Assembly: GCA_903920695.1 (NCBI GenBank)
Contig: CAIXNB010000032.1
Coordinates: 1 to 60,353 of the forward strand
Source of the DNA: an uncultured beta proteobacterium
GTDB taxonomy: Bacteria; Pseudomonadota; Gammaproteobacteria; Burkholderiales; Burkholderiaceae_C
DNA: 60,353 nucleotides
Direction: 5' to 3'
In this document: positions 1 to 7,870 of the stretch, piece by piece
Layout of the letters: each line of letters starts with the position of its first letter
Numbering within the stretch: the first letter of the stretch is position 1
The notes under the pieces: model-generated
Told to the model about the DNA's origin: nothing
Databases searched by the model: none
What the model saw: only the letters and a program-made list of their open reading frames with translations
Translations under genes and position numbers: made by a program

Positions 1-87
1 AATGGCCTGCACTTTGGTCTCGGCCGTCGTGTGCGTAGCAAGGGCGCCGGCGTGTATCCGCTGGGCTGCGGCGAGTTCTTTACTCAT
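1..87 (-). CDS. 5' part of an unknown element gene, cut by the window edge
   Basis: An ATG at 87-85 opens a frame that runs to the window edge (29 codons, starting MSKELAAAQRIHAGALATHT). It overlaps the stop of the preceding coiled-coil gene by 8 bases and has a GGAGA Shine-Dalgarno-like sequence just upstream, which is the same tight coupling seen elsewhere in the element. Too little is visible to recognise a family. Confidence 0.55.
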   Translation of the reverse strand, partial: MSKELAAAQRIHAGALATHTTAETKVQAI

Positions 88-487
88 GAGAGTTCTCCTG
101 GAGGAAGGTTGCAAAGGGTTGCAAAGCGGCTTGAAGCCGGGCACCGTCAGCCTGTTGGATGACTTGGGCGGCGTGGGTGTCGACCAGCTCATACACCTGG
201 TTGATGGCACCGTGGGCCTCGGTTACGTCACGCTCTGCGTCCCGGATTTCCCTGTCGATGGCGGCTATCTCTGCCTGGATGGATTCGGTTGATTCGCCGG
301 CCAGTGTGGCGGTATCAAGCCGGCGCTGCACCATCTGCTCGGACTGGCGCAATGCCTCGATGACCTGGCCGGCCTGGGTGATGCGCTGCTGGGCGTCTGC
401 GATGACCTGGAGAGGGGTTTGAAACACGTCGCGCTTTGCGGCCTTCGTGTGAACAAAAGGCTGACCATCAATAATCCTCAGTTCCAT
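80..487 (-). CDS. Predicted coiled-coil protein of unknown function
   Basis: 135 residues. The centre (about residues 25-105) is rich in Q, A, E, R and I/L with heptad-like spacing and almost no proline or glycine, so a long helical coiled coil is likely. There is no signal peptide or membrane segment. The start overlaps the end of the M41-like peptidase gene by 10 bases and the end overlaps the next gene by 8, so it belongs to a coupled operon. I do not recognise a family. Scaffold-like or accessory phage proteins often look like this, but that is only a suggestion. Confidence 0.75.
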   Translation of the reverse strand: MELRIIDGQPFVHTKAAKRDVFQTPLQVIADAQQRITQAGQVIEALRQSEQMVQRRLDTATLAGESTESIQAEIAAIDREIRDAERDVTEAHGAINQVYELVDTHAAQVIQQADGARLQAALQPFATFLQENSHE

Positions 488-1224
488 GGACGGGCCCCCG
501 ATACGCCGCTTGGAAACAACACAGTGTCGATATGCGGCGCGGTGCTGCCAAAACCGAATGAGACGCCCGAGTAGGCTTTGGCGAATGTCTGGCCTCCGAT
601 TTCAGCGGCCTTCTTCTGTGAGTCGCTGAAGATCTCCCAAAGCGCCTCTCCCGATAGCGCACCACGTCGGACAAGCTGGATTGCACTTTCGCGCAGGGCC
701 GCCGTCCAGCTCGTGCTGAAAGTTTCCTGCAGGTGCTTGTACATCTCTGCCAGCTTGTCGCCGATTTCAGACTCAAGCGTGCCGATTTCGCGCATGTGTT
801 CCCAGGCACATTCAACATCTTCTTTAAAGCCTTCAATGGGCAGGGGGGCACCAGCGACTAGGCGTTCCCCTGCAAGCCCGGCTAGGCAGACACGCGCACC
901 ATCTTCACCAGTGCCGTTTAGCCCGTATGACTTGCCGACACCTCCGCCTTCAATTGAAGTCAGCAAAACACCATCAATGCCACCACTGAAAAGCAGATTT
1001 CCAAGCGCGTGGCTTACTTCGTGCACCGCTAGCCGGTACATGTTCGATTTCGTGTAGTCGCCGGCCAAGTGCTGCGGTACCTGAATCGGTGTGCGGCTGG
1101 GCTGGCTATATGGCGGGGCAGCCTTGCGCCGTTTGGTGCCCGAAGTGAAGTCGCCCCCGGTGGTCCTGACAAAGACCTTGCGGCCAAGCGACTTACTCAT
1201 GATGATGCGGCGTGTTTCTGGCAT
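478..1224 (-). CDS. Stand-alone M41-like (FtsH protease domain-like) zinc metallopeptidase
   Basis: 248 residues from the ATG at 1224, chosen because GAGG lies about 9 bases upstream; the frame stays open further up, but that sequence does not look coding. An HEVSH motif at residues 68-72 fits HExxH zinc ligands. About 40 residues later LAGLAGERLVAG matches the LxGRxAEE helix of FtsH-type peptidases, and D136 in the following helix stands where M41 enzymes have their third zinc ligand. There is no AAA+ domain, no membrane segment and no signal peptide, so this is only the protease part. What it cleaves, and whether an ATPase partner exists, cannot be seen. It overlaps the coiled-coil gene by 10 bases, so the two may act together. 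Confidence 0.7.
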   Translation of the reverse strand: MPETRRIIMSKSLGRKVFVRTTGGDFTSGTKRRKAAPPYSQPSRTPIQVPQHLAGDYTKSNMYRLAVHEVSHALGNLLFSGGIDGVLLTSIEGGGVGKSYGLNGTGEDGARVCLAGLAGERLVAGAPLPIEGFKEDVECAWEHMREIGTLESEIGDKLAEMYKHLQETFSTSWTAALRESAIQLVRRGALSGEALWEIFSDSQKKAAEIGGQTFAKAYSGVSFGFGSTAPHIDTVLFPSGVSGARPWN

Positions 1225-1880
1225 GAAAATATCCTCAGTGGTGTTGACCAACGAAAGGATGTCGTCACGACCTGACCTAACAACGTGCCTAACTCCGTTT
1301 GATGACGGCGCGACTGGTTCTTGATGGCGCTCCTGCTGGCGTTTGAAACGCGAGTGGGCGTCACGCCTGGCCGGCTGGCGCTGCGGGGAACGACTGTGCT
1401 TGTGCGTGTCCGTGCTTGGCAACAGGTGGCGCAACGTGAGCCACCTGTTCAGCAGGATGCAGCGCCTCCCAAATCTGAGCTTGGAGCATCGCGGGGACTC
1501 GTACATTTTGACGAGTCGGGGGTGTGCGAGAAATTGCGCATACCGGTAATTGCGAAAGGCCCTGGATGGGGCCTTCCTGAATGCTACCGCTGAAACAGCA
1601 TTGCGATTTCAGATTGCACCAGCTTCGAGCGGTTTTTCCGCTACCTGGCTTCTGGATCGCTCCATCGCCAGCCGCTGGAACGCTTTTGAAGGCGTCGCAA
1701 ACACTCCTGAGAGCGATTGCAGTGTAAACGAAAGACCAGATGAACGCTCCGCTTTTCCGTCTTGGAACCATCCCGGTTCGGGTGCCTTTGACTGCGACCC
1801 CGGCGGCGAACTCTCTGGTAGCGGCTGACACCTGGGGGGGGAATTGTATGGCGACTATTTTGTCGGGATACCTGAGTGGG
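1225..1880. other. 656-base spacer without a supportable gene; inverted repeats near its centre
   Basis: Open frames exist on both strands, but none has a convincing start, composition or family resemblance. One minus-strand frame at 1489-1361 would give a 42-residue peptide without a ribosome-binding site. At 1556-1575 there is a 7-bp GC-rich inverted repeat (AAGGCCC and GGGCCTT around a 6-base loop). At 1580-1612 two interleaved 6-bp inverted repeats occur. The spacer divides the replication operon from the peptidase operon and may hold a promoter or terminator for the minus strand, but I see no clear promoter boxes. Confidence 0.5.
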
Positions 1881-2528
1881 TCAGCACGAAAGCAATTTCA
1901 CGTCAACGTCCAGGACCTCGGCCGCATCGTCAGCCTGGCGCAGCTCGCCGCGGGCCTTGGCGCAGGCTTTGGCCAGTTCTCGCAGCGCGGCCAGTTCAAC
2001 CCGCTTTGCAGCCGTCACGCGACGGGATAGCTCCCAGTCAGCGCCACCGAAGCCGGTGCGCTTCTTCTCGTCGGATTTGAAGCGATTGGACTCTGTGCCG
2101 GCGGCGAGCCGGACTTCGTGGGCGCGGTGCCATTTCAGCGCAGCTATCAGGATTTGCTTGTCGTTCATGGTGGTGCTTTCGAAACAGGGGGGATTCAGTG
2201 AAGGGCAGGGTGCTGGCCCCTTGCGCATCCTGGCCACGGCTTGCAGCATGACGCGCTCGGCGTCCTGGTGCTGCTGTGCTGCAGCCTGCTGTCGGATGCC
2301 GGCCATGATGGCGTCGCGGTTGGCCTCGATGTGACGGGTCTCGGCAGTGTCTTCCTGCTCGGTCTGATGGCAGCCGCAGTGGTCTGCCGGACCCGGGGCG
2401 TGGCGCTGAGCATCCGCGGTGCCCGGGCGTTCGACGAACGAAACCAGATTCCAGCATTCTGCCGCGGCGCCTTCGATGTCGGAATCAGCGTGAAAAGCGG
2501 CGCAGTTGGCGCATGTGCGGGTGGTCAT
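1881..2528 (-). CDS. Unknown element protein with a cysteine-rich N-terminus
   Basis: 215 residues. The first 55 residues hold six cysteines plus histidines (CANC near the start, CGC near residue 52), which suggests a metal-binding module. The C-terminal half is helical and charged. An internal ATG at about residue 121 begins a compact helical segment and could be a second start, but it has no good ribosome-binding site. The start overlaps the stop of the preceding gene by ATGA, so it is translationally coupled. No family recognised. Confidence 0.6.
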   Translation of the reverse strand: MTTRTCANCAAFHADSDIEGAAAECWNLVSFVERPGTADAQRHAPGPADHCGCHQTEQEDTAETRHIEANRDAIMAGIRQQAAAQQHQDAERVMLQAVARMRKGPAPCPSLNPPCFESTTMNDKQILIAALKWHRAHEVRLAAGTESNRFKSDEKKRTGFGGADWELSRRVTAAKRVELAALRELAKACAKARGELRQADDAAEVLDVDVKLLSC

Positions 2529-2743
2529 GTGAACAAGTCCTGTTGAGGTAATGGTTTTGCCGTTGGCATGGGAACACCGACCGGCACAAAGTACTTAAGC
2601 GGGTCGCCGGTCGGCAGGCAGGCATTGAACACTGACCGACGGTCAACGGTCCAGTGCACGTATCGGGCGCATTGCTCGCGGATTCGGCACCAGTCCACGG
2701 AGTTGTTTATCAAGCCAGAGCAAATGATGGGTTGCGCGGTCAC
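2525..2743 (-). CDS. Small unknown element protein
   Basis: 72 residues with a GTG start and AGGG about 7 bases upstream. The sequence has three cysteines and a WCRIREQC segment, and no membrane helix. It ends in an ATGA overlap with the next gene and begins 13 bases after the previous stop, so it lies inside the same operon. Function unknown. Confidence 0.6.
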   Translation of the reverse strand: MTAQPIICSGLINNSVDWCRIREQCARYVHWTVDRRSVFNACLPTGDPLKYFVPVGVPMPTAKPLPQQDLFT

Positions 2744-2756
2744 GGCATCACCCTGC

Positions 2757-3191
2757 TTAGTGCAACGGGCGAAGCTGCACCACTTTGCCGGGCTTGGCCT
2801 TGGGTCCTGGCTTGTACTTCTTGCAATGCTCCAGCAGCCCCTGATTCATGGCCAGAATCACCAGTTGCGGGTCGAAAACCCGGATCCATTCATCGCTGTC
2901 GCCGAGCTGCGCCATGCCAAAGTCGCAGTTGTGCTCGATCAGTTGACGATCCAACATAGCCGGGCCTCGCTTTGATGCGGGTAGGCCGTAGATTTCCCAG
3001 ATGTTTGCGGCCGTGATTCCAAGGTGTGGGCTCTGTTTTGCCAGTTCGCCGGCTACCCGTTTTGGCACTTCGTCAAGAATGGCGGCCCGCAAGGTGTCTT
3101 CCATGACTGTGACCACGAGCGCCGCCAGCTTTGGGTCGAGCAATGCCAGTGCGGCGTTCAGCATTTTGTAATTCTGGGTTTCGATCATCAT
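2757..3191 (-). CDS. Unknown element protein
   Basis: 144 residues, starting at a tandem ATG ATG preceded by GAGAG. The N-terminal half is helical and hydrophobic (residues 10-35). The C-terminus is basic, with KKYKPGPKAKPGK at about residues 124-136, which could touch nucleic acid. It sits in the tail of the replication operon, 18 bases after the preceding gene. I recognise no family. Confidence 0.65.
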   Translation of the reverse strand: MMIETQNYKMLNAALALLDPKLAALVVTVMEDTLRAAILDEVPKRVAGELAKQSPHLGITAANIWEIYGLPASKRGPAMLDRQLIEHNCDFGMAQLGDSDEWIRVFDPQLVILAMNQGLLEHCKKYKPGPKAKPGKVVQLRPLH

Positions 3192-3209
3192 GCTGGTCTC
3201 TCTGATGGG

Positions 3210-3533
3210 TTAAGGATGGGCCACGGGCGCGTCAGGATGGGCTGTGGCGGGTTTTTCGGGCGCTGGTGGTGCTGGTGTGTCCCAGATGGTCATCGAAGCG
3301 GCCGTGGTTCGATTGCAAGAGTCGTGGTCGACGCCTCCATTGAAAACGTGCGCCCGCATATCAACCGAATCTGAAAAGTGGCGAATCACGCCTGGACCGG
3401 CCATGACAAAGCCGGATGCAATTCGCTTGAGCTGGCCACCAGACTTCGCCTGAGCCGCATCGAATGCGCGCTCTTCCTGGATCGCCTCGTAGGTCAAGGG
3501 CAAGCGGTCGGGGTCGATGAATCGTTTAACCAT
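3210..3533 (-). CDS. Small unknown element protein downstream of the replication initiator
   Basis: 107 residues. It begins MVKRFIDPDR and its first 8 bases overlap the last codons and stop of the initiator gene. The same overlap sequence occurs at the start of the initiator itself. The last 25 residues are rich in proline and alanine and probably disordered. Coupling to the initiator suggests a replication accessory role, but nothing in the sequence proves one. Confidence 0.6.
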   Translation of the reverse strand: MVKRFIDPDRLPLTYEAIQEERAFDAAQAKSGGQLKRIASGFVMAGPGVIRHFSDSVDMRAHVFNGGVDHDSCNRTTAASMTIWDTPAPPAPEKPATAHPDAPVAHP

Positions 3534-4377
3534 GGGTGACTCCTGAAAAACGAGATCGGGCGGCGTGATACCCGGCGGGCCGGTTCACCGGTCGGACGTG
3601 CTGCAACATCTGCCCAAACCGGGTCCGGGCGGCAGGAATACCAGACACCCCCTGCACACACAAACCCGGTGTATGTATGGCAACATTGCATAGGACTTCA
3701 ATATTTGAAGTAGGCTTGTCCGAAAGTTCAGCGACGGCCTTTTTTTTGGAACCCGCGTCGTTATTGGCTTTGCGGGCCGTTTGCGACTTTTTGCCAGCTT
3801 CAATATTTGAAGTAGGCGAGGGGGTCCACACTTCAATATTTGAAGCGGTTAAAGCCCCGACCGCTTCAATTTGTGAAGCGGTACCGTTCAAATTTTGAAG
3901 CTGGGTTTTTAATTTTTCGGCTTGCTTTTCAGCGGCCAGCTTTTCGGCCTGGCGGATCCGCTCGCGCCCGTTGCCCAACGTGTTGATGGCTTTCCAATCG
4001 TTGCTGGCGCCGACCGCTTCAATGAACTTCTTCGGGTTCGCATAGGTCTCGTATTCGGTCAGCCGGTAGAGCGTGGGCAGGCGCTGGCCGTCGCGCGTGC
4101 AGCCACCATGTCGGGTGACAGCGATCAGGCCAACGGCCACCAGCGCTCGCAGGCTCTTGGCCAGCGTGGCGGGAGACCGGACGCCAACAGGCTTGGCACG
4201 GCTAAGGGGAAGCGACAGGTCGCCATTGCTGGTGCTGGTCAGTGCGCGAGCCAGCGCCATGTAGACACGCTGGTCGGTCGCGGTCAGGCAACGCCATGCG
4301 TTTGAATCGTACAGATCCCAGTAGACACGGATATGCGGACCGCGTTTGTCCTTTGGTAGAAGGTGGCGCTTAACCAT
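3526..4377 (-). CDS. Replication initiator with winged-helix N-terminus (phage O-like) containing its own iterons
   Basis: 283 residues from the ATG at 4377, which has AGGGG 5 bases upstream (an in-frame ATG at 4392 is the alternative). Roughly residues 15-115 read as a winged helix-turn-helix: helices around a TDQRVYMALARAL segment, a recognition-like RSPATLAKSLRALVAVGLI stretch and a wing ending LPTLYRLTEYE. From about residue 125 the chain is low-complexity, lysine- and alanine-rich, with repeats of the peptide SNIE(V/A) encoded by palindromic DNA iterons. An initiator whose linker region houses the origin is the layout of phage lambda O. It overlaps the primase gene by 8 bases. A plasmid-type Rep protein is the alternative reading. 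Confidence 0.7.
   Translation of the reverse strand: MVKRHLLPKDKRGPHIRVYWDLYDSNAWRCLTATDQRVYMALARALTSTSNGDLSLPLSRAKPVGVRSPATLAKSLRALVAVGLIAVTRHGGCTRDGQRLPTLYRLTEYETYANPKKFIEAVGASNDWKAINTLGNGRERIRQAEKLAAEKQAEKLKTQLQNLNGTASQIEAVGALTASNIEVWTPSPTSNIEAGKKSQTARKANNDAGSKKKAVAELSDKPTSNIEVLCNVAIHTPGLCVQGVSGIPAARTRFGQMLQHVRPVNRPAGYHAARSRFSGVTHG
3696..3926. repeat. Iteron cluster and AT-rich stretch inside the initiator gene: putative replication origin
   Basis: Five 15-bp near-palindromes of the form CTTCAA-3-TTGAAG: 3696-3710, 3798-3812 and 3831-3845 (all CTTCAATATTTGAAG), 3864-3878 (CTTCAATTTGTGAAG) and 3886-3900 (GTTCAAATTTTGAAG). The last four start 33, 33 and 22 bp apart, all multiples of 11, so they face the same side of the helix. 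An AT-rich run (3903-3925) follows directly. Helically phased binding sites beside an easily melted stretch are the hallmark of iteron origins. The expected ligand is the initiator encoded across them. Confidence 0.75.
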
Positions 4378-5233
4378 GGCTGCCCCTGACATTCATCAGC
4401 AGATTGCACACGGCCACAATCCCGGACCGCGTATGTAGGTCGTTGGCATCTTCTCCTTCGGCGGGGCTCACGCAATAGGGCAAGCCAGTGGCCAAAGCAG
4501 CAGCTTGCCCAACACCTGATATGTCATTGTCCGCAAAGACAAACGCGCGGCCTTGGACTTGGCGCGCCACATACTCAAGATTGCCGGCACTGAAACAGAT
4601 CAGCACAGAGGCTTGCAAACCAATGCAGCGCAGTCCAGCAAAGACAGACAGCCCGGTGGCATAGCCTTCGACCAAAAACGTCTCTGTGGCCGTTTTATCG
4701 CCCATTCTGAAAACCGCGCCCTTGGCCCTCATGCCTGGCAGCATCTTCTTCATCCACTTGCGCTCGGGCTCATCCCAAAATATGAGTTGCGCTCCCATGA
4801 TGGAGTTGGTCTCAAGGTGACGCATGGGAACGACCAGAGATCCGCTGGCGTCGACCAGTCCTTTCATATCAGGAAAGCCCTTTCTTGCCAGATAGTCATG
4901 CAACCCCGGCTTGGTGCTGTCGATCAGTTCCGCAGCGCGTATTGCAGCGCGTCGGTGGTCATCTTCCTGGCGGATGTTGGCTGCATGGCGTTTGGCTTTC
5001 CATGACGCCTTTTCGGCATCTGTCCACGGCTGCGCATTCGGATCGTTGAACCACTGCACCCGGGCATCGGTGGACCAGTTGAACACCCAGCCCCGGCCGC
5101 CGTCCCAAAAATAGGCGCCATTGGTGGACCTCGGCTTATCTGTGGTTCCACATCGCCGGATGCGTTCGCCGGCGTAGAGTTTTGCCGGGTCGATGTCAAC
5201 GCCGTGGGCGCGCGCGAAGTCGATGAAGCTCAT
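4370..5233 (-). CDS. Toprim-domain DNA primase (phage/plasmid type)
   Basis: 287 residues from the ATG at 5233, with GAGG 5 bases upstream. The N-terminal half (residues 1-110) is a small domain without the full zinc-finger of long primases. Toprim motifs are clear: VEGYATGLSV with E189, and ADNDISG with D235-N-D237. This resembles the primase module of P4-type primase-helicases, but without a fused helicase; the adjacent SF2 helicase gene ends 2 bases upstream. Expected role: RNA primer synthesis on the element's own DNA after excision. The gene overlaps the initiator by 8 bases. Confidence 0.85.
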   Translation of the reverse strand: MSFIDFARAHGVDIDPAKLYAGERIRRCGTTDKPRSTNGAYFWDGGRGWVFNWSTDARVQWFNDPNAQPWTDAEKASWKAKRHAANIRQEDDHRRAAIRAAELIDSTKPGLHDYLARKGFPDMKGLVDASGSLVVPMRHLETNSIMGAQLIFWDEPERKWMKKMLPGMRAKGAVFRMGDKTATETFLVEGYATGLSVFAGLRCIGLQASVLICFSAGNLEYVARQVQGRAFVFADNDISGVGQAAALATGLPYCVSPAEGEDANDLHTRSGIVAVCNLLMNVRGSHG

Positions 5234-5235
5234 TT

Positions 5236-6759
5236 CTACCTCGCTTTCGAGTACGCCATATTCAGGCTGACGATCTTGTTCCTGGTGTGGCGCGTGATTT
5301 CGACGTTCGGCGTAGTGTCGAAGTGCCAAATGTTCGACGGCGTTTTGCCGGTGATGCTCTTGTACAGATTCCACGCGCGACCGCGCTGCTTGTCGGGTTT
5401 GCTGTGTGATCTGGCGTAGGTGCAAACCTGCTGCCAAAGGTGATGATGATCGTCGGCGAGTTTCCTTTTACCGAGCACAACTTCCTGCATTTCACCGGGC
5501 AGAGCGACCTCCAGCGCAGGAGCCTGCTTTTCGTACCCGCAGGACATGCAGCGTTTGGCGAATGGCTGGTACCCACACTTCGGACAGCCGGTGGGCGTGT
5601 AGTCGTCATCATCCTGGCGAATCTTCTTGTCGAGCTTTTCGCCCATATCAAGGGCATCGAGGCCATTGAAAAAGATGTCCGTGTAATCATCCGCAAAGCG
5701 GTGAATATTCCCGCTGTGGTCAAGCAAAAGGCAGTCCTTCTTACCAGTGTCTGGCGATGATCTGAGGCCCCGGCCCCACATCTGGATCGCTGTCGATAGC
5801 GACTTGCGCAAAGGCCGGCAGTCAACCACGCAACCCACATCCGGCACATCAAAACCCTTTGCAAGGGCTTCGACGCTGATCAGCACGCGCAGTTGTGCGT
5901 CCGGTCTGGTGTACGCACTGAGCAAGGTCGCGCGCTCTGCCGTGGTTGTCTCGGATGTGAAACACGCAGCCCCGATACCAGCGTCAACAAACTGGCGGCA
6001 AAGCTCCTGGCAGTGGGCTATCGTGGCACCGAAGACAATGGTTTTTCTATCTTCGGCAAACCGCTGCCACTCCGTAACCACATCGCCGATGATGACCATT
6101 CCGCGCTGCTCGGCGGCCTTGTCGGTCCATTCGCCACCACTGGTCTCGGCTCCCTTCATGTCGGTCTGCTTGCAGCTAAGTACGCGCATCGGCACGAGGA
6201 CGCCGGATTGGGTCAGGTCGAACATCGTGGTCGCGTTGACAATGCGGCTGAAAAACTTTCCAAGTCCGGGGCTGAATGGTGTGGCGGACAATCCAATGCA
6301 GGCTGCTTTGGTCTGCGTTATGTATTCGGTCCAAACCTTCATCTGGGTATGGCATTCGTCAATGACGATCACATCGGCGTCAGGCCAATAACCACGCTTT
6401 GCCAGTGTTTGAGCACTTGCAATCTGGAACGGCATCTCGGTATCGCGGCGCCAGTGGTTGGCCTGAACAATGCCGTGCGCTGACAGCCCGTAACTGTCTG
6501 CGGCACGACTGGTTTGATTGATCAGGGTCGTGCGGTCGCATAAGAAAACAGCCTTCTTACCGCGCACAAGAGCCTCATGCGCGATTCGCAATGCCAGGTA
6601 GGTCTTTCCTGCGCCTGTCGGGGCCATGAGACATTGGTTCTTGTGCCCGTCTCTGAATCCCTGGCGCAGGGCCTCATGGGCGCTGACCTGGAACGGGCGC
6701 GGCGCTGGAAAAGTTGGAGATCCGTAGTGCGGCGCATCCTGAAAAAGTTGCTCGTTCAT
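5236..6759 (-). CDS. Superfamily 2 DNA helicase with C-terminal zinc-ribbon-like motif
   Basis: 507 residues. Walker A is APTGAGKT (46-53), Walker B/motif II is DECH (134-137), motif III is SAT (158-160), and motif VI is QMWGRGLR in the second RecA domain. Near residue 395 two CxxC pairs (CPKCGYQPF, then CMSCGYE) form a likely zinc ribbon. Phage-encoded helicases of this type unwind DNA at the element's origin or fork. The start overlaps the ParB-like gene by ATGA and the primase follows after 2 bases, so helicase, primase and initiator form a replication cassette. Confidence 0.9.
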   Translation of the reverse strand: MNEQLFQDAPHYGSPTFPAPRPFQVSAHEALRQGFRDGHKNQCLMAPTGAGKTYLALRIAHEALVRGKKAVFLCDRTTLINQTSRAADSYGLSAHGIVQANHWRRDTEMPFQIASAQTLAKRGYWPDADVIVIDECHTQMKVWTEYITQTKAACIGLSATPFSPGLGKFFSRIVNATTMFDLTQSGVLVPMRVLSCKQTDMKGAETSGGEWTDKAAEQRGMVIIGDVVTEWQRFAEDRKTIVFGATIAHCQELCRQFVDAGIGAACFTSETTTAERATLLSAYTRPDAQLRVLISVEALAKGFDVPDVGCVVDCRPLRKSLSTAIQMWGRGLRSSPDTGKKDCLLLDHSGNIHRFADDYTDIFFNGLDALDMGEKLDKKIRQDDDDYTPTGCPKCGYQPFAKRCMSCGYEKQAPALEVALPGEMQEVVLGKRKLADDHHHLWQQVCTYARSHSKPDKQRGRAWNLYKSITGKTPSNIWHFDTTPNVEITRHTRNKIVSLNMAYSKAR

Positions 6760-7646
6760 GTCGCCTCCCGTTGAAGCGCTGCCAGTTCCTTGATCAGCTT
6801 GGCGATGTGGCGGTCACGCTTTTTTACCAACAGAATCGCTTCGTTGGCGCGACGCATAGCGCCGTCACGCGCGAGAGTGAGAATCGAAACCTCGGCATTG
6901 AGGCGTTTCACCTCGGCGAATGACGTGGCCAGCGCATCATCGGCGTCAAGGAGCTTTTGAAAAGCAAGCCGATCGGCTCGCTCGGCTGCTTCCTGGGCGG
7001 CAAGCTCGTCGGCATCAGGGCCGCACTCTGACTCTGGTGATGTCGGAACTTCACGGACGGCGACGTCTTGAGCTTTCTCGCGTTTTGCCGGTTGTGATTT
7101 CGGCAGTGGCTTGTGGATCGCAGCAGCCTGCTGCGCTGGTGGCATCTTGGCAATGGCCGCGGCTTTGGGTAGGCCGATTTCGCCACTCTGGACGGCGGAC
7201 CGGACTTCCGGCACTGCGTTGGTTTGAACGGCTTTTGCCTGTCCAATCGATCGAACTCCAACACCTGCTATTTCAGCCAGTTGCTTGGCTGACTTTGGAG
7301 TCTCTGCACTGAGTGCAGACCCGCTGTGCTGATTCATCCCGACTGGACGCCACCGATAGATCGCCGTGATCGCCATGGCCTTCTGCGCGTCCGTCATGTG
7401 CCGACGCGTCGCGTTTTGCGCGCGAACAAAATCAACAGGGTCGGTGTCGGCAAGCTGCACCGTTGGACACGGCATCCCGACATCCAGGGCAGCTTGATAG
7501 CGATTCCAGCCGTCAAGTACCTGGCCCTCAAATATCGTGATGGGGGTCTGAACGCCGGCGCTGGCAATGCTGTCCCTGAGTTCTTGAAGTTCGTCTGCCG
7601 TCATCCTTGGAAAGGCAGCAGACAGAGCGTGTTGCGTGTAGTTCAT
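6756..7646 (-). CDS. ParB/Srx-fold protein of the replication operon
   Basis: 296 residues from the ATG at 7646 (GAGG upstream, ATGA overlap with the preceding gene). Residues 34-55 (PITIFEGQVLDGWNRYQAAL) match the ParB-like nuclease/CTPase fold, in which a G-R pair precedes an alanine-rich helix. An HTH-like segment with LAEIAGVGVRSIGQAK follows at roughly residues 122-140, and the C-terminal third is a predicted coiled coil. No ParA partner is visible, so a role in replication or regulation is as likely as partition. Such stand-alone ParB-like proteins are common in phage replication modules. Confidence 0.8.
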   Translation of the reverse strand: MNYTQHALSAAFPRMTADELQELRDSIASAGVQTPITIFEGQVLDGWNRYQAALDVGMPCPTVQLADTDPVDFVRAQNATRRHMTDAQKAMAITAIYRWRPVGMNQHSGSALSAETPKSAKQLAEIAGVGVRSIGQAKAVQTNAVPEVRSAVQSGEIGLPKAAAIAKMPPAQQAAAIHKPLPKSQPAKREKAQDVAVREVPTSPESECGPDADELAAQEAAERADRLAFQKLLDADDALATSFAEVKRLNAEVSILTLARDGAMRRANEAILLVKKRDRHIAKLIKELAALQREAT

Positions 7647-7870
7647 TTGCCGTGCCTCGGAATAAAGTTCTCGTAGGCATCGACCCACAGCGCCCTGGCA
7701 ATCGAGCGCTGAACCAGACAGAGCTGGATGAACATGGCTGCGCGCTTGAAGCAAGAAACTGCTTTACGCGCCCCAAGATTTACGGCACAATTTGCAGGGT
7801 TGAGTGAGAGGTTTGGATTTGCGTTTGGCCCTGTTCCACCAGGGCTTTCGCATTTGTGGGCCGGCTTCAT
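7643..7870 (-). CDS. Small unknown protein between AlpA-like and ParB-like genes
   Basis: 75 residues. The gene begins with an ATGA overlap with the AlpA-like gene and ends with an ATGA overlap with the ParB-like gene, which is strong evidence that it is translated. The N-terminal 30 residues are polar with two prolines and an SPGGTGPNANPN stretch; the C-terminal 35 form an amphipathic helix around FIQLCLVQRSIARALW. It contains three cysteines. No family recognised. Confidence 0.6.
   Translation of the reverse strand: MKPAHKCESPGGTGPNANPNLSLNPANCAVNLGARKAVSCFKRAAMFIQLCLVQRSIARALWVDAYENFIPRHGK

Noticed and set aside
1225..1506. Upstream extension of the M41-like peptidase frame
   Set aside because: The added sequence is rich in R, S, H and Q without structure, while the ATG at 1224 has a good ribosome-binding site.
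1361..1831. 156-codon open frame on the minus strand in the spacer
   Set aside because: No ribosome-binding site, mixed composition and no recognisable domain; probably chance in GC-rich DNA.
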